The notes beneath the pieces were generated by a model. That model worked only from the letters and a program-made list of their open reading frames with translations. It did not search any database and was not told the DNA's origin. From the NCBI GenBank assembly GCA_035478775.1, contig DATIJG010000008.1, positions 1-64,000 on the forward strand: DNA of 64,000 bases. Direction: 5' to 3'. The translations under genes were made by a program, and so were the position numbers. Below, one piece after another: positions 1-9,516 of the stretch (the first letter of the stretch is position 1; the number at the start of each line of letters is the position of its first letter). Origin of the DNA: CAMLQK01 sp035478775 (GTDB lineage: Bacteria > Patescibacteriota > Saccharimonadia > Saccharimonadales > UBA4665).

Positions 1-2
1 AA

Positions 3-185
3 CGTAAAATTATTGGTCTTGTCAGTGCTGAATCTGGCGAGCGCATTTATTACACTACTAAAAATGTACAGAACACCCCTGAAAAACTTTCTTTACGCAA
101 ATACAGCAAAAAACTGCGTAAGCACGTTATCTTTGAAGAAACAAAGAAAAACTTGGGTCGAAACGAAGTTAAGCCTAAGAAATAA
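3..185 (+). CDS. rpmG: Ribosomal protein bL33, 5' end outside window
   Basis: The open frame begins at the window edge and gives 60 residues starting RKIIGLVSAESGERIYYTTK and ending NEVKPKK, which is the bL33 pattern of the large ribosomal subunit. It lacks the two CxxC pairs, so it is the zinc-free form. Only the first residues are missing. A strong terminator follows 26 bases after the stop, so this is the last gene of its unit. Confidence 0.9.
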   Translation, partial: RKIIGLVSAESGERIYYTTKNVQNTPEKLSLRKYSKKLRKHVIFEETKKNLGRNEVKPKK

Positions 186-211
186 TTTTCTTTTTGGATC
201 TTAGAACCTAC

Positions 212-254
212 AAGACAACCGCGAACTACAAAGAGCGGTTGTCTTTATTTTTTT
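212..254 (+). terminator. Rho-independent terminator after rpmG
   Basis: A perfect stem, AGACAACCGC (213-222) with GCGGTTGTCT (235-244) around a 12-base loop, is followed by a T-rich run. It ends the rpmG transcript and separates it from the convergent glucan operon. Confidence 0.9.
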
Positions 255-284
255 GATACGACTTCAAACGATAGTTCTGCTTGC

Positions 285-2222
285 TTACTTGACGCGAGAT
301 ATGTCTAATACAGTATTTACAAACTCGGCATGGCTCCATACTAGGGGTGCGACAGATACAGGTGAGCCATCATCTGAGTTAACTTGCTCGGACAATACAC
401 CGCTCGGCATTGCGTGTTTAAGGGTCCAATTCAGATAATATTGTGCCCGGTCAAGCTGTTTTGTGCGGATATAATACTGCGCGAGCCACAGAGTAGTCAC
501 AAACCAAGGATTGCCCTTGTACGCAGGATTCGTTTCAAAATAATGGTCATTTTCATAGCGCGGAACGCCGCCGGCAGGGCATTTGTCGAGCAGTAAATCC
601 TCGATAGCCTTCATGGTCATTTTGGCTTGGTCGACACCCATATCGCGCACAGCGTACATCATAACGCCGTATAAGTTTGATACATCAAGCGTGTTGTCGA
701 ATTGAAGTGAGCCGTTTTCTTGCAGCAAAAAGCCTTTGCGAAACCGTTGGTTCTCTTCGTCATAAAAGATTTTGCTATTTTCGAGCATTGTTGCCGCGCG
801 ATTGCGCCAGCGCACAGCATCATCAGGATATTCAAACTTTTCAGCAAAATCGGCTGCAACTAACAGCGACTGGTACACAGTTGCAGTGGTATAGGTAGAT
901 GTCATGAACTTTTCTTCCCATAAGTCATAGCTGGCATGTGGCAATTGAGTTTGCTCGTCTACGAAGTCGTTCATAAAGTTGGCAGCGGGCTGGATGAACG
1001 TGTTGTACAAGCTAAACACGAAATCGTGGTCGTCAGTATGGTCGTAATATTCGCCGAGCATGTAAATAACCGTCGCCGTTTCGTCTTCTTGAATGGCCAG
1101 TTCGCGGTGGTTGTTATGTATAAGCGGGTGCCAGGTACTGCCAATTGCGCGGTCGGGCTGGTATTTGTGCATCAGGTAGCCACCGTCGGTTAAAATGTCG
1201 CGGCAAAATTCAAAGAACTTTCGTGGTTCTTCGGTGTAACCTAAACGGATAAGCGGCCACACAGCGTATGCGGCGTCGCGCGGCCACACGTAACTGTAAT
1301 AATCGCGGCCGAAATTATAGATAGACGAGTCGCAGCTGGCGATAATGCCGCCGCGTTTGTCGGTGTGCGCCTTAATAACCATGAGTGATTTTTTGATCAT
1401 GTCTTGGTAGGCCTTGTCGAGGGTGTAAATGGTGCTGGCGGCAGTAGAAAGCCATTCGCGCCAGAACTGGCGGGTTACTTCCAAACGGCGCTCAATTCCT
1501 TCTGATAGAAATTGATGATGGATTTTTTCGGCACTCGATTGACTGTCGGCAGCAATAACCCAGTAGTCAATCTGCGTGTTGGCACCGGCGCTCAAACTGC
1601 ATGGGAACCGCAAAACCGTATCAACACCACCGTGTTCGACCGGATTATTGGAAAGCTCGCCGTCTTCCGCATCGCGATATGTGCCTTCTTTACCTTCAAT
1701 ACCGTAATTACCGATGGAATATTGGTCGTACACGCTGCCATCGATGTTTTTACCATAAATCAGCAAACTGCAACGGCCTTTGTAGTCGAGAATGTAGTTT
1801 TCATCAGGCACGAACAATGCCGTATCGGCACGGCCACCACGGGAAATTTGGAACACCTGATGCATAAACAAGCGAATGTTGCGGTACTGGTCGGAGTGGT
1901 TTTCTACCGAGATACGGCGGCATACGACGTTGAAATCGGCATCAACAAAGTCGTTGAAAACAAGCTCAATGTCGTACTTGGTATTATGCATATGTACTAT
2001 GCTCACCAAGGCATCGGTTTCAAAATCGACAGATATCTCCCACTGGTTATCGGAAACCCAACTAAACTCACCATCGATCCAGGCACCAATCTTATGGTGC
2101 ACACTGCGCGAGGTCGTAAGATTATCTAGCCCGACATATGGATAATAGAAGTCGTGCACTAGACCCTGTTCGTTGAGCCCCACTGTCAGGCTGCCGTTTC
2201 CAAGCATTACCGCTCTTGCCAT
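285..2222 (-). CDS. GH15 family glucoamylase-like glycoside hydrolase
   Basis: About 645 residues. GH15 enzymes release glucose from alpha-glucans, or hydrolyse trehalose in some members. An N-terminal beta-sandwich domain (residues 1-250) precedes the (alpha/alpha)6 barrel. The barrel carries WPRD near residue 313, a DLWEE segment near 433-437 that fits the general acid, and WSHAE near 629-633 that fits the catalytic base. No signal peptide is visible, so it probably acts in the cytoplasm. I chose the ATG at 2222 because it lies 4 bases after the stop of the GH57 gene; an in-frame TTG at 2240 would overlap that gene. It is the last gene of the operon. Exact substrate (glycogen, maltodextrin or trehalose) is not decidable from sequence. 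Confidence 0.88.
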   Translation of the reverse strand: MARAVMLGNGSLTVGLNEQGLVHDFYYPYVGLDNLTTSRSVHHKIGAWIDGEFSWVSDNQWEISVDFETDALVSIVHMHNTKYDIELVFNDFVDADFNVVCRRISVENHSDQYRNIRLFMHQVFQISRGGRADTALFVPDENYILDYKGRCSLLIYGKNIDGSVYDQYSIGNYGIEGKEGTYRDAEDGELSNNPVEHGGVDTVLRFPCSLSAGANTQIDYWVIAADSQSSAEKIHHQFLSEGIERRLEVTRQFWREWLSTAASTIYTLDKAYQDMIKKSLMVIKAHTDKRGGIIASCDSSIYNFGRDYYSYVWPRDAAYAVWPLIRLGYTEEPRKFFEFCRDILTDGGYLMHKYQPDRAIGSTWHPLIHNNHRELAIQEDETATVIYMLGEYYDHTDDHDFVFSLYNTFIQPAANFMNDFVDEQTQLPHASYDLWEEKFMTSTYTTATVYQSLLVAADFAEKFEYPDDAVRWRNRAATMLENSKIFYDEENQRFRKGFLLQENGSLQFDNTLDVSNLYGVMMYAVRDMGVDQAKMTMKAIEDLLLDKCPAGGVPRYENDHYFETNPAYKGNPWFVTTLWLAQYYIRTKQLDRAQYYLNWTLKHAMPSGVLSEQVNSDDGSPVSVAPLVWSHAEFVNTVLDISRVK

Positions 2223-2226
2223 GGTC

Positions 2227-3438
2227 TTATTGTACCTCAAAACCTTTCTGTATAAGTCTAAATTGTATGTCCCGGTAAGCGTTCATGAATGCGATAAACG
2301 CGTCATAAGGGTTTTCGTACGGACTGAAGTAAGCATGGATATCGCCGTCGTTAAACCATTTAGTGCACATGTAATAAAAATGGTCGGAAGCTTGCAATTT
2401 GCGCCAGTCACTAATAAGCGCAGGGTCGTTTGATGCTAAGATTGACTTTTGAAGGTCGTACAGTGCTTGAATCGCTGTCGTTTGCATACTGTTGCCAAGC
2501 CAGGCACTTAGGTCACGTTCAGCATCGGCCCAGGTGATAGTGTTGGGCGTGTCGACACTATCGGCTGCCTCAAAGGTGTTAACAGCTTGGCTGGCAGTCA
2601 TAAATGTGTTACCGCTGGTTTTGAGCCACTGGGCAGGTAGTTGTTCAAGAAAATTAAAAATGCCCGATTCTTTCCATTGGTGTTCGCCAAATGTTTCGTA
2701 ATCCATAAACAGGTTGAAATTGGTAGCCGGGTTCGTCTCATCGAGCCAATGGGTGAATTTTTCGGCGGTCAGCGGCCACTCGCTCCAGCTACGGTCGCCA
2801 AACCGAAAGGCAATGTCATCGCTGAGTTTGTAGTTCTTCATAAGTAGCTTAATGTTTTGGGTGTATGCGGGGCGGTATACAAAGTTAGGGCTGCGCCAGC
2901 CTAGCACCTTGTCCCAGCCTTCAGCCAAAATGCCCTTGTAGCCGGCTTGGTCGGCCCAGTAAGCAATGTCGTTGTTGTAGGCAAGTTCGGTATTGCGGAA
3001 CACCGTGGGCGTTTGGCCAAACACTTCTTGCACTTTACTACGATGCATTTCCACCTGGGCTTCGAACTCCTGACGTGAATAAAAGAACGCCAAACTGTGG
3101 TAATAGGTTTCGCCCACAATTTCGACGCGGCCAGTAGCACACAGATCTTTAAACGACTGTAGCGCCTCGGGCGCCCACTTTTCAAGTTGCTCGATAACCG
3201 TACCAGTGATCGACATGCTCAGGCGGAACTCGGGGTGGGTTTGCAATAGCTTCAGTAAGCGCTGGTTTGTAGGAACATACGACTTTTCGGCAACTTTGTG
3301 GATGATGCGTTCGTTACTGGTACGGTCATCGTACGGCGCACCGAAGTAATCATGATCTGTACCAACGTCAAAAATGGTATAATGCCGCACGCGGTATGGC
3401 TGGTGGACGTGCAGGTACAAAACAAGGGCACGGCTCAT
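2227..3438 (-). CDS. GH57 family alpha-amylase/glucanotransferase-like protein
   Basis: 403 residues. GH57 enzymes cleave or branch alpha-1,4-glucans by a retaining mechanism. The HQP motif of region 1 is at residues 12-14. FRNTEL (147-152) places the likely nucleophile at Glu151, and FMDYETFGEHQW (245-256) places the acid at Asp246. All five conserved regions appear intact. The gene overlaps the upstream glycosyltransferase by the tetranucleotide ATGA and abuts the GH15 gene, so translation is probably coupled. The trio suggests intracellular glycogen or maltodextrin turnover. Amylase versus branching activity is not decidable here. Confidence 0.9.
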   Translation of the reverse strand: MSRALVLYLHVHQPYRVRHYTIFDVGTDHDYFGAPYDDRTSNERIIHKVAEKSYVPTNQRLLKLLQTHPEFRLSMSITGTVIEQLEKWAPEALQSFKDLCATGRVEIVGETYYHSLAFFYSRQEFEAQVEMHRSKVQEVFGQTPTVFRNTELAYNNDIAYWADQAGYKGILAEGWDKVLGWRSPNFVYRPAYTQNIKLLMKNYKLSDDIAFRFGDRSWSEWPLTAEKFTHWLDETNPATNFNLFMDYETFGEHQWKESGIFNFLEQLPAQWLKTSGNTFMTASQAVNTFEAADSVDTPNTITWADAERDLSAWLGNSMQTTAIQALYDLQKSILASNDPALISDWRKLQASDHFYYMCTKWFNDGDIHAYFSPYENPYDAFIAFMNAYRDIQFRLIQKGFEVQ

Positions 3439-4655
3439 GCAATACCCCCGAGGGCGTGCGCTTCGTACACATTAAACAGCGACCTCGCCGAAGTATTCCA
3501 TGTGAGCTTATCGTATTCTTGGTAGGCGTTAGCGTGCAATGTATCGCGCAGCACATTACTTTGCATAACGGCGGTAATTTGGTTGGCCATTTCGTGTACA
3601 TCCCAGAAGTCAACCTTTAAGCAGTTTTTAATTATTTCGGCCACACCCGATTGGCGGCTTATAAGTACCGGCGTGCCGTAGCCAATAGCTTCTAGCGCAG
3701 TAAGGCCAAAGGGTTCCGAGATTGAGGGCATTACAAAAAGATCGGCAATGGCGTACGAATCGCGCCAATTTTTACCGCGCTGGAATGCCGTAAATATTAC
3801 ATTTTTGGCAATGCCTAGGTCGGCGGCCAGAGTAATAAGCTCAAAATATTGTTCACCGCTGCCAACGATCAAAAAAATAGTTTTGGGTTGGCGGGCAATG
3901 ACCTCTTTGGCGGCATACAACAAGTTCACTAAATTTTTTTGCAGCGTGAGCCGGCCAACGTTTGCTACTACACGATAGCCTTGGGTTTTGAGGGCCGATA
4001 AGTAATGATAGGCGTTAGTTTGGTCAAGTGGTTCAACAGCCTCTTTATCGACGCTGTTGTGCACGACTTCTATCTTATCGGCGGGCACGTCATAATCGGC
4101 AACAAGCATATCTTTTGTGTGTTGGCTTACCGCAATAACGCGGTCAGCCATTTGGATGGCCATGTACTCGATTTCGCGCACTAGCATATTACCAGCGTTA
4201 CCACCGGCACGGTCACGCTCTACCGAATGGAAATGCACGATAAGCGGCAAACCGGTCTGTTGCTTTAAGCGCAGCGCCGCTCTAAAAGTGAGCCAATCGT
4301 GGGCGTGGATAACGTCAAACTGGTTTTGGATATCTGTGCGTTTTTTAGCGAGCTGGCTGACAGCGGTTTCGTAAAACTTTTGCTGGCTAAAAATGCCGAC
4401 TGCTTCTTCGCGGCCATCAGCGTACACGTATTTATAGCTATCGTAAGCGATGCCGCTTGAAATAACTTGCGCTACGTTTTGAGGCAGGGCAGCCGTGACC
4501 TTCATAAAGCCAATATTATGTTCGGCACGGTAAGGCACGACAAACTCGATATCGGCGCCGTTTTTTGCAAGAGCTTTGCAGAGCTGGTAACAAGCCACGC
4601 CCAACCCGCCACTGTTGTGTGGGGGCAATTCCCACCCAAGCATCAGTACTTTCAT
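3435..4655 (-). CDS. GT4/GT5-type glycosyltransferase, glycogen-synthase-like
   Basis: 406 residues with a GT-B fold. It opens MKVLMLGWELPPHNSGGLGV, the glycine-rich nucleotide-sugar loop of the starch/glycogen synthase type (PPHNSGGLG). The C-terminal half has the GT4 donor site SEPFGLTALEAIGYGTPV. It is first in the operon with GH57 and GH15, so it probably makes an alpha-glucan or maltose-phosphate-type product from ADP- or UDP-glucose. The promoter and a palindromic operator lie upstream (4688-4730). The donor sugar is inferred, not shown. Confidence 0.87.
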   Translation of the reverse strand: MKVLMLGWELPPHNSGGLGVACYQLCKALAKNGADIEFVVPYRAEHNIGFMKVTAALPQNVAQVISSGIAYDSYKYVYADGREEAVGIFSQQKFYETAVSQLAKKRTDIQNQFDVIHAHDWLTFRAALRLKQQTGLPLIVHFHSVERDRAGGNAGNMLVREIEYMAIQMADRVIAVSQHTKDMLVADYDVPADKIEVVHNSVDKEAVEPLDQTNAYHYLSALKTQGYRVVANVGRLTLQKNLVNLLYAAKEVIARQPKTIFLIVGSGEQYFELITLAADLGIAKNVIFTAFQRGKNWRDSYAIADLFVMPSISEPFGLTALEAIGYGTPVLISRQSGVAEIIKNCLKVDFWDVHEMANQITAVMQSNVLRDTLHANAYQEYDKLTWNTSARSLFNVYEAHALGGIA

Positions 4656-4687
4656 AGCTTTGCTTTTTACCCTCTATACTGGCATTC

Positions 4688-4730
4688 ATTATAAGGGTTG
4701 AGCGCTATTAGCACAACCTTTTTGTGCTAA
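4688..4730 (-). promoter_or_regulatory. Promoter and palindromic operator of the glucan operon
   Basis: Reading on the minus strand, a TATAAT -10 (4688-4693) is preceded by 17 bases and TTGTGC as a weak -35. That -35 is part of a perfect inverted repeat: TTAGCACAA (4708-4716), 5 bases, TTGTGCTAA (4722-4730). A repressor bound there would block the -35. The hairpin is not followed by a T-run, so a terminator is less likely. Confidence 0.6.
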
Positions 4731-4765
4731 TTCTGCCAACTTTTGTGATGGCTAATATTAACTAG

Positions 4766-6820
4766 TTAGTTATTCCGGCCGCGCCGACGATCAATGTCGT
4801 CCCGTTTGAGCATCGCTTCGATGTTCGTATTGCGGCCTAAGAAGTCCCGAATTTCGACTTCGGCATCGACTTCATCACCACGCGCCAACACCTTATCACG
4901 GTACGCCCGGCCGGTTGCGGGGTTCAACGCGCCTTCGGTTTCGAAACGACTGAACAAGTCAGCCTCAATAGACTCCGCCCATTTGTAACCATAGTAGCCC
5001 GCTGCATAGCCGCCGGCAAATATGTGCGTGAAGGTGCAGATGGTCGTGTCGTATGGTGCAACTTGCACGCCGAAATATCCGCCTTTCACTTTGCGGCACA
5101 TTTCGTTCAGGCCAACCTTAGCTTTGGTGTCGAAAACTGAATGTATGTAGAGGTCAGTCTGGCTCCAAAAGAGCGTCCACATCGCGTTTGATGCCGCCCG
5201 AAAACTACGGCTCTCACGTAGTTTTCGTATGTAATCTTCGGGCAACTGCTTGCCTGTTTTATAATGCTTGGCCATTTTGTGTAAAATTTGGTCTTGCCAT
5301 ACCCAGTTTTCCATAATTTGCGAGGGTGCCTCAATGAAGTCCCATACGCATTCGTAGCCATTTTGATCGCGCAGCTCGGTGCGCCCCAAGCTCATGTGCA
5401 TAAAGTGGCCGAATTCGTGCCACATGGTTTCGACGTCGGTCATTGTCAGCAACGACGGCATGGTTTTTGTAGGGCGGGGGAAGTTGGCATTTACCAGCCC
5501 GAGGTGGGGCTTGTCGGTTGCGCCGTTGGCGCGGTCGGCAATATATACGGTGTGTTCCCAGGCACCGGCTCGCTTGCCTTTGCGCGCAAACCAGTCACAC
5601 CATACCGTGGAAATGTGTTTACCATCTTCGTCGAATACGTCAAACACTGTAACGTCGGAGTGGCATACAGCCTGGTCGGCGGGTTTAAATTGTACTCCGT
5701 ATAGCGTACTGAGTGTCTCGAACATCACTTGTAGCACAGTGTCGAGCGTGAAATATTCTTCGAGCCTGATTTTAGGGTCAACAGCGTACTTTTTTTGGCG
5801 AAGTTTGCTTGCATAATATAAATCGAAGCCAGAGTCGACATCGGTAAAGTCAAGAAAATATTTGGGGTCACCAGTGAGTTCGCGCACAAACATAGTGAGT
5901 TCTTTTGTTTCGTCGAGCATAGCCTGGCGGTAGGCGTGGGTAAGTTCATCGATAAACGATTGCGCATGCGATGCCCGCTTTGCCATACGCCTTTCGACAA
6001 CGTAATCGACGTAGGTTTTGTAGCCTAGTATTTTTGCGAGTTCAGCACGCAAAGCGACCATCCGGCGTGCAATGGTCTCGTTATGCGGTGCCCGCGTGCG
6101 CGAAAGTTTGTGCATAGCGTCACGGGTGGGTTTAGCGTCACAATTAGACATAACCGCCTGGTAATTTGGCGCATTGTATTGGATATAAAAACCTTGCACA
6201 TCGTGGGCCTTGGCCTCTTTTTGCCATTCTGCAGTTATATTTTTAGGCACACCGGCAACTTCATCTTCGGTGGCAATAACTAAATGCGCTTCATCGCTGG
6301 CATGAACCACATTTTGGGCGAATTCCGTACTCAACTGGGTAAGCTCCAAGTGGATATTTTGAATACGGCGGCGCTTAGCAATGGGCAGTTCCACGCCGCT
6401 GCGGCGGAAATGTGCCAGAAGGTTTTCGAGCGAGCGAATTTGATGGTCGGTAAGTTTAAGCTGGAAACGGAGTTCGGAAATCACTTGCACCGCCTTGTGC
6501 AGTTTTGGGTTCAAGCTGCGTGCCGAATAAAAGGTGCTCGTCGCCTCCGAAACAATCTGTTCTTGCTGCTCCCAGTCACCTGCCAGCGCCGCCGCCAAGT
6601 GGCTGACAATGTCGCCAAGCAAGTCAAGTTCTTGCGTAGAGTCGTAAAGTGCCTGGACAGTATTCTCGTAGGTACGCTTTGCACGAGGGGTTCTGATAAT
6701 GCGTTGCACACGCTCATCCGCCAAGGCAATGAAATCTTCGAGCGCAGCTTTAACGTCTTGCGGCTTGTATGTGTCAAAATGCAGTTCGGAAACAGGGTGG
6801 TGGAATGAGGTACGTGTCAT
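4766..6820 (-). CDS. M3 family oligopeptidase
   Basis: 684 residues from the ATG at 6820, which has AAAGGAG 6 bases upstream; in-frame codons further upstream have no site. M3 thimet-type zinc peptidases cut short peptides in the cytoplasm. The zinc motif HEFGH is at residues 468-472, followed by FIEAPSQIMENW, where the Glu is the third ligand. The length is normal for Dcp/OpdA-like enzymes. No signal peptide. The most likely job is recycling of imported or degraded peptides, which suits a host-dependent bacterium. Confident on family, not on peptide preference. Confidence 0.93.
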   Translation of the reverse strand: MTRTSFHHPVSELHFDTYKPQDVKAALEDFIALADERVQRIIRTPRAKRTYENTVQALYDSTQELDLLGDIVSHLAAALAGDWEQQEQIVSEATSTFYSARSLNPKLHKAVQVISELRFQLKLTDHQIRSLENLLAHFRRSGVELPIAKRRRIQNIHLELTQLSTEFAQNVVHASDEAHLVIATEDEVAGVPKNITAEWQKEAKAHDVQGFYIQYNAPNYQAVMSNCDAKPTRDAMHKLSRTRAPHNETIARRMVALRAELAKILGYKTYVDYVVERRMAKRASHAQSFIDELTHAYRQAMLDETKELTMFVRELTGDPKYFLDFTDVDSGFDLYYASKLRQKKYAVDPKIRLEEYFTLDTVLQVMFETLSTLYGVQFKPADQAVCHSDVTVFDVFDEDGKHISTVWCDWFARKGKRAGAWEHTVYIADRANGATDKPHLGLVNANFPRPTKTMPSLLTMTDVETMWHEFGHFMHMSLGRTELRDQNGYECVWDFIEAPSQIMENWVWQDQILHKMAKHYKTGKQLPEDYIRKLRESRSFRAASNAMWTLFWSQTDLYIHSVFDTKAKVGLNEMCRKVKGGYFGVQVAPYDTTICTFTHIFAGGYAAGYYGYKWAESIEADLFSRFETEGALNPATGRAYRDKVLARGDEVDAEVEIRDFLGRNTNIEAMLKRDDIDRRRGRNN

Positions 6821-6854
6821 GAAAAACTCCTTTAATTTGATGCCCGAGGACCGG

Positions 6855-8747
6855 CTAGTGTGTAATGAACAGCCACACGATGAGCGCCGCAACTAAAATT
6901 GCCGCGACGGCGGCAAGTGGGCCAGCGCGTCCAGCCTGTTTCGGCGGTGTCGTAACTACTTTTTGGCGAGCGTGTTCGTTGATAGCCGCTTGAGCTTGCC
7001 AACCATGCGGATGTTCGACCGTAGCGACATACATGTCGCGTGCCCAGATTCCGGCTTCGTTTTGGAGTTGCTTTGGTTTACCTGCATCTTGTCTCTTATC
7101 CGGGGTTGGCAGCGCATCCGCTTCACGGTTCACTAGCTGTTCTTTTTGGGCAGCCGCAAGCTCGGTGCGCAACTGGTGCTCGGCCTGCGCGTTGCCGCCA
7201 CGGGCATATTCAACCATCACTTTACGGAGGCTGGTTTCGTTAAGCACACCAGCTTCGTACATTTTTTTAAGTGTCGAGCCGGCCACTACGACTTCAGCTG
7301 CAGCTTCCAGCAATTGAATTTTAGGCATATGCTCAATTGCGCCAGGGGCGGGCAGCTTTGATTCCGCACTAGCAGTACGCTTTGGCTGCGTGAATTGTTC
7401 CTGAGCAGCCGTTTCTTTAACGCTGGGCTGGGCTTCTTGCTGTTGCTTTTGTTCTTGTTTCTGTTGCAGCTGTGCAGAAGCAAGGGCCTGCTCTGGCTGT
7501 CGCGTAGCCACGGGCGTCAGTACTTCGCTGTTCGCGGCAGGTTGCTCGGCAGTTTTAGGCACGGCGACTCTTGCAGGTTGCTCGGCAATCACTTTTTGGA
7601 TAGTCATTTTACGCACTTGTTGCTCTTTTTGGACAACTTTATCTTGGAGTTCAGCGACCTCTTTTTGTAGTTTTTCGGTAACAGGCGTAAATTTTCGTTC
7701 GGTTAAAATGCGCCCACGGCGGCGGCCGATTAAGTAGCCTGCCGCACCGCCAAGCATCGCACCTTTTGCGAAATCGTGTCCGGAACGGTTAGGTAAGGGC
7801 AACGTTTCAGGGCGCCCGGCAACGTTGGCACCGGTTGCGGCCATAGCGTCCGGTGCACGATTAGGGCTAAAGTTGCCGCCAGTACCGCCCACATTGCCAC
7901 CGTAGGGCGGAACACCTGCGCCACTAGAATTACCGGCGGCCGGGCGCGATGCGCTTGCGGAAACGGCGGGCACTGTGTTGCTCGGTGCCAGTGAAGCGCT
8001 TGTAGTTGGTTTACTTGTGGGCGCCATCGGGCTAGGGGCAGAAGAGCTGAGGCTGTCATCATTATCAATGTTGTTTTCGGCTTGGCCTAACGTAGCTTCG
8101 GGCGCGGGCGCTAGCACGTTTTCTGTATTATTTGGCGACTCTTCCACGTTTTCCAGCGCGCTCGTACTAGTGTTCTCACTGCTTTCTACACTCGCTTCTG
8201 TATTGTTTTGTGGCAAGCCTAATTCCTGTGCCGTGTCATATAATGCCCCTTCCAAAATGGCATCAACGGCTTCGGTGAGCTGGTTTGCAAGCCTCTCCTC
8301 AAAATGTTCCAAGAATCTTTTATCAGCAAATGCGGCAGCGGCGGTGGGACTGTCCTGCTTGCTCTGTTCGAGTTCGGCATCAACCGCCTCAGAACGGCCA
8401 TCGACATATTCCTGCATCACAAGGGTTACTTCTTCAGGGGTGAGGGTTTCAGGCTCGCCTTCTAATCGCTCAGCCCCGTTTGTTTTAGCGCTGGGCTGCG
8501 ATTCTTTTTCGGCCTGTGTAGTACGTTCGATGTGCTCTGCGGGTCGGAATAGCGGCTCAGCTTCTTTTTTGTCGTCCTTTTTGGCAGCTTCCATAAAAAA
8601 ACCGGGCCGCGTGGGCAGCGGCTCTTCTTTTTGGCCTGGCTGCGGCGAAACTGGCCGAGCTTTTGGGGTAGATGACGTATCACTGTCGTCGTCTTCATCC
8701 CAGCTTGATGAATGTTCGCTGAATTTAAAAGGAGGTTGTGATTCCAC
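6855..8747 (-). CDS. Low-complexity tail-anchored membrane protein, unknown function
   Basis: About 630 residues, not recognised. Residues 1-320 are acidic and then Ser/Pro/Ala/Gly/Asn-rich, likely disordered. A glycine-rich hydrophobic stretch (326-341, GAMLGGAAGYLIG) is followed by an Arg cluster and a coiled coil (about 352-385). A Gln-rich linker leads to an alpha-helical region and a single C-terminal membrane helix (606-628) with almost nothing after it. The start is a GTG at 8747. It has no Shine-Dalgarno, but TATACT ends 6 bases upstream, so the mRNA is probably leaderless. It ends 34 bases before the peptidase gene. Possibly a cell-envelope or scaffold protein; this is a guess from composition. 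Confidence 0.7.
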   Translation of the reverse strand: MESQPPFKFSEHSSSWDEDDDSDTSSTPKARPVSPQPGQKEEPLPTRPGFFMEAAKKDDKKEAEPLFRPAEHIERTTQAEKESQPSAKTNGAERLEGEPETLTPEEVTLVMQEYVDGRSEAVDAELEQSKQDSPTAAAAFADKRFLEHFEERLANQLTEAVDAILEGALYDTAQELGLPQNNTEASVESSENTSTSALENVEESPNNTENVLAPAPEATLGQAENNIDNDDSLSSSAPSPMAPTSKPTTSASLAPSNTVPAVSASASRPAAGNSSGAGVPPYGGNVGGTGGNFSPNRAPDAMAATGANVAGRPETLPLPNRSGHDFAKGAMLGGAAGYLIGRRRGRILTERKFTPVTEKLQKEVAELQDKVVQKEQQVRKMTIQKVIAEQPARVAVPKTAEQPAANSEVLTPVATRQPEQALASAQLQQKQEQKQQQEAQPSVKETAAQEQFTQPKRTASAESKLPAPGAIEHMPKIQLLEAAAEVVVAGSTLKKMYEAGVLNETSLRKVMVEYARGGNAQAEHQLRTELAAAQKEQLVNREADALPTPDKRQDAGKPKQLQNEAGIWARDMYVATVEHPHGWQAQAAINEHARQKVVTTPPKQAGRAGPLAAVAAILVAALIVWLFITH

Positions 8748-8874
8748 CTGATAAGTATACTTTAATTTTATCCATTTAGCTAAACGCTGAGCACTAAATT
8801 AGGCATCCGCTGAGCCCACCGCGCAAGTTTAAATGCGCCCCGAAAGCAGCTGCATTGCAAAGATAAAAAGCATG

Positions 8875-9321
8875 CTAGGCGTATAGCACCACCAGTGCGT
8901 GGGCCGGCATGGAGTTGATAAACGCCTGAAGCAGCTCGGGGTCAACTTCGGCCCGGCAGGTTACATACGCTGTCATACAGTAAGGCAGCACATCCGTAAG
9001 GTCGTGGGCACCGACCACATAAATGTTCGCTTGGGGGTAATCGAGCGAGCTTTTCAGGGTAAATATACACTTTTCCATACCAGTAATCTGGTGGTCAAGG
9101 CTCTTGGCGCGGATATCATACAGCACCGAGGCGCGTTCGCGCCGCACTCTAATTATCAGCTTGTTCCATTCTTTTTTAAGCGTCGCCAGGAACACTCGCG
9201 GCTGCACCGCTACAATCAGCACCTTGCCAGTGAGCTGGCGCATATACAAATGGCCTGCGACGTCTCTGGCCAATCTTGCATTTACGCTCAGTTCACGCTG
9301 CTCAATGTATACTTTCCCCAT
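8875..9321 (-). CDS. Conserved hypothetical protein
   Basis: 148 residues from the ATG at 9321, which has AAAGG 7 bases upstream; an earlier in-frame codon at 9366 lies in the terminator hairpin. The protein is soluble and mixed alpha/beta, beginning MGKVYIEQRELSVNARLARD. The ending ALVVLYA is hydrophobic. I recognise no catalytic motif and cannot assign a function. It lies between a bidirectional terminator and the large low-complexity protein. Confidence 0.6.
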   Translation of the reverse strand: MGKVYIEQRELSVNARLARDVAGHLYMRQLTGKVLIVAVQPRVFLATLKKEWNKLIIRVRRERASVLYDIRAKSLDHQITGMEKCIFTLKSSLDYPQANIYVVGAHDLTDVLPYCMTAYVTCRAEVDPELLQAFINSMPAHALVVLYA

Positions 9322-9350
9322 AACACAACCTTTCTGCTTACTTGGCCAAT

Positions 9351-9384
9351 AAAAAAGATGCAGCAAAAAAACTGCATCTCTTTT
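9351..9384. terminator. Bidirectional terminator
   Basis: The stem GATGCAG (9357-9363) with CTGCATC (9372-9378) has a T-run on its 3' side on both strands. On the minus strand it ends the cation transporter transcript. Confidence 0.75.
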
Positions 9385-9516
9385 TTCGTGAACGCCAAAG
9401 CATGGAAGCCGGTGTTCGCCTGCGATGATAAGCTAAACTCGTTGTATTTGTAAATAGTTTATTTTAAGTTTTTGGTTTTTGATTGCTAGCTGCCGACCAA
9501 AAAAAGAACGTGTACT

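Noticed and set aside
1512..2129. 205-codon plus-strand frame inside the GH15 gene
   Set aside because: It lies opposite a well-supported GH15 sequence with intact motifs and shows no protein pattern of its own.
5288..5816. Two overlapping plus-strand frames inside the M3 peptidase gene
   Set aside because: The peptidase reading is certain from HEFGH and flanking motifs; the opposite frames have no start signals.
7975..8751. 258-codon plus-strand Ser/Ala-rich frame
   Set aside because: It is the complement of the low-complexity region of the minus-strand gene; biased composition keeps both frames open.
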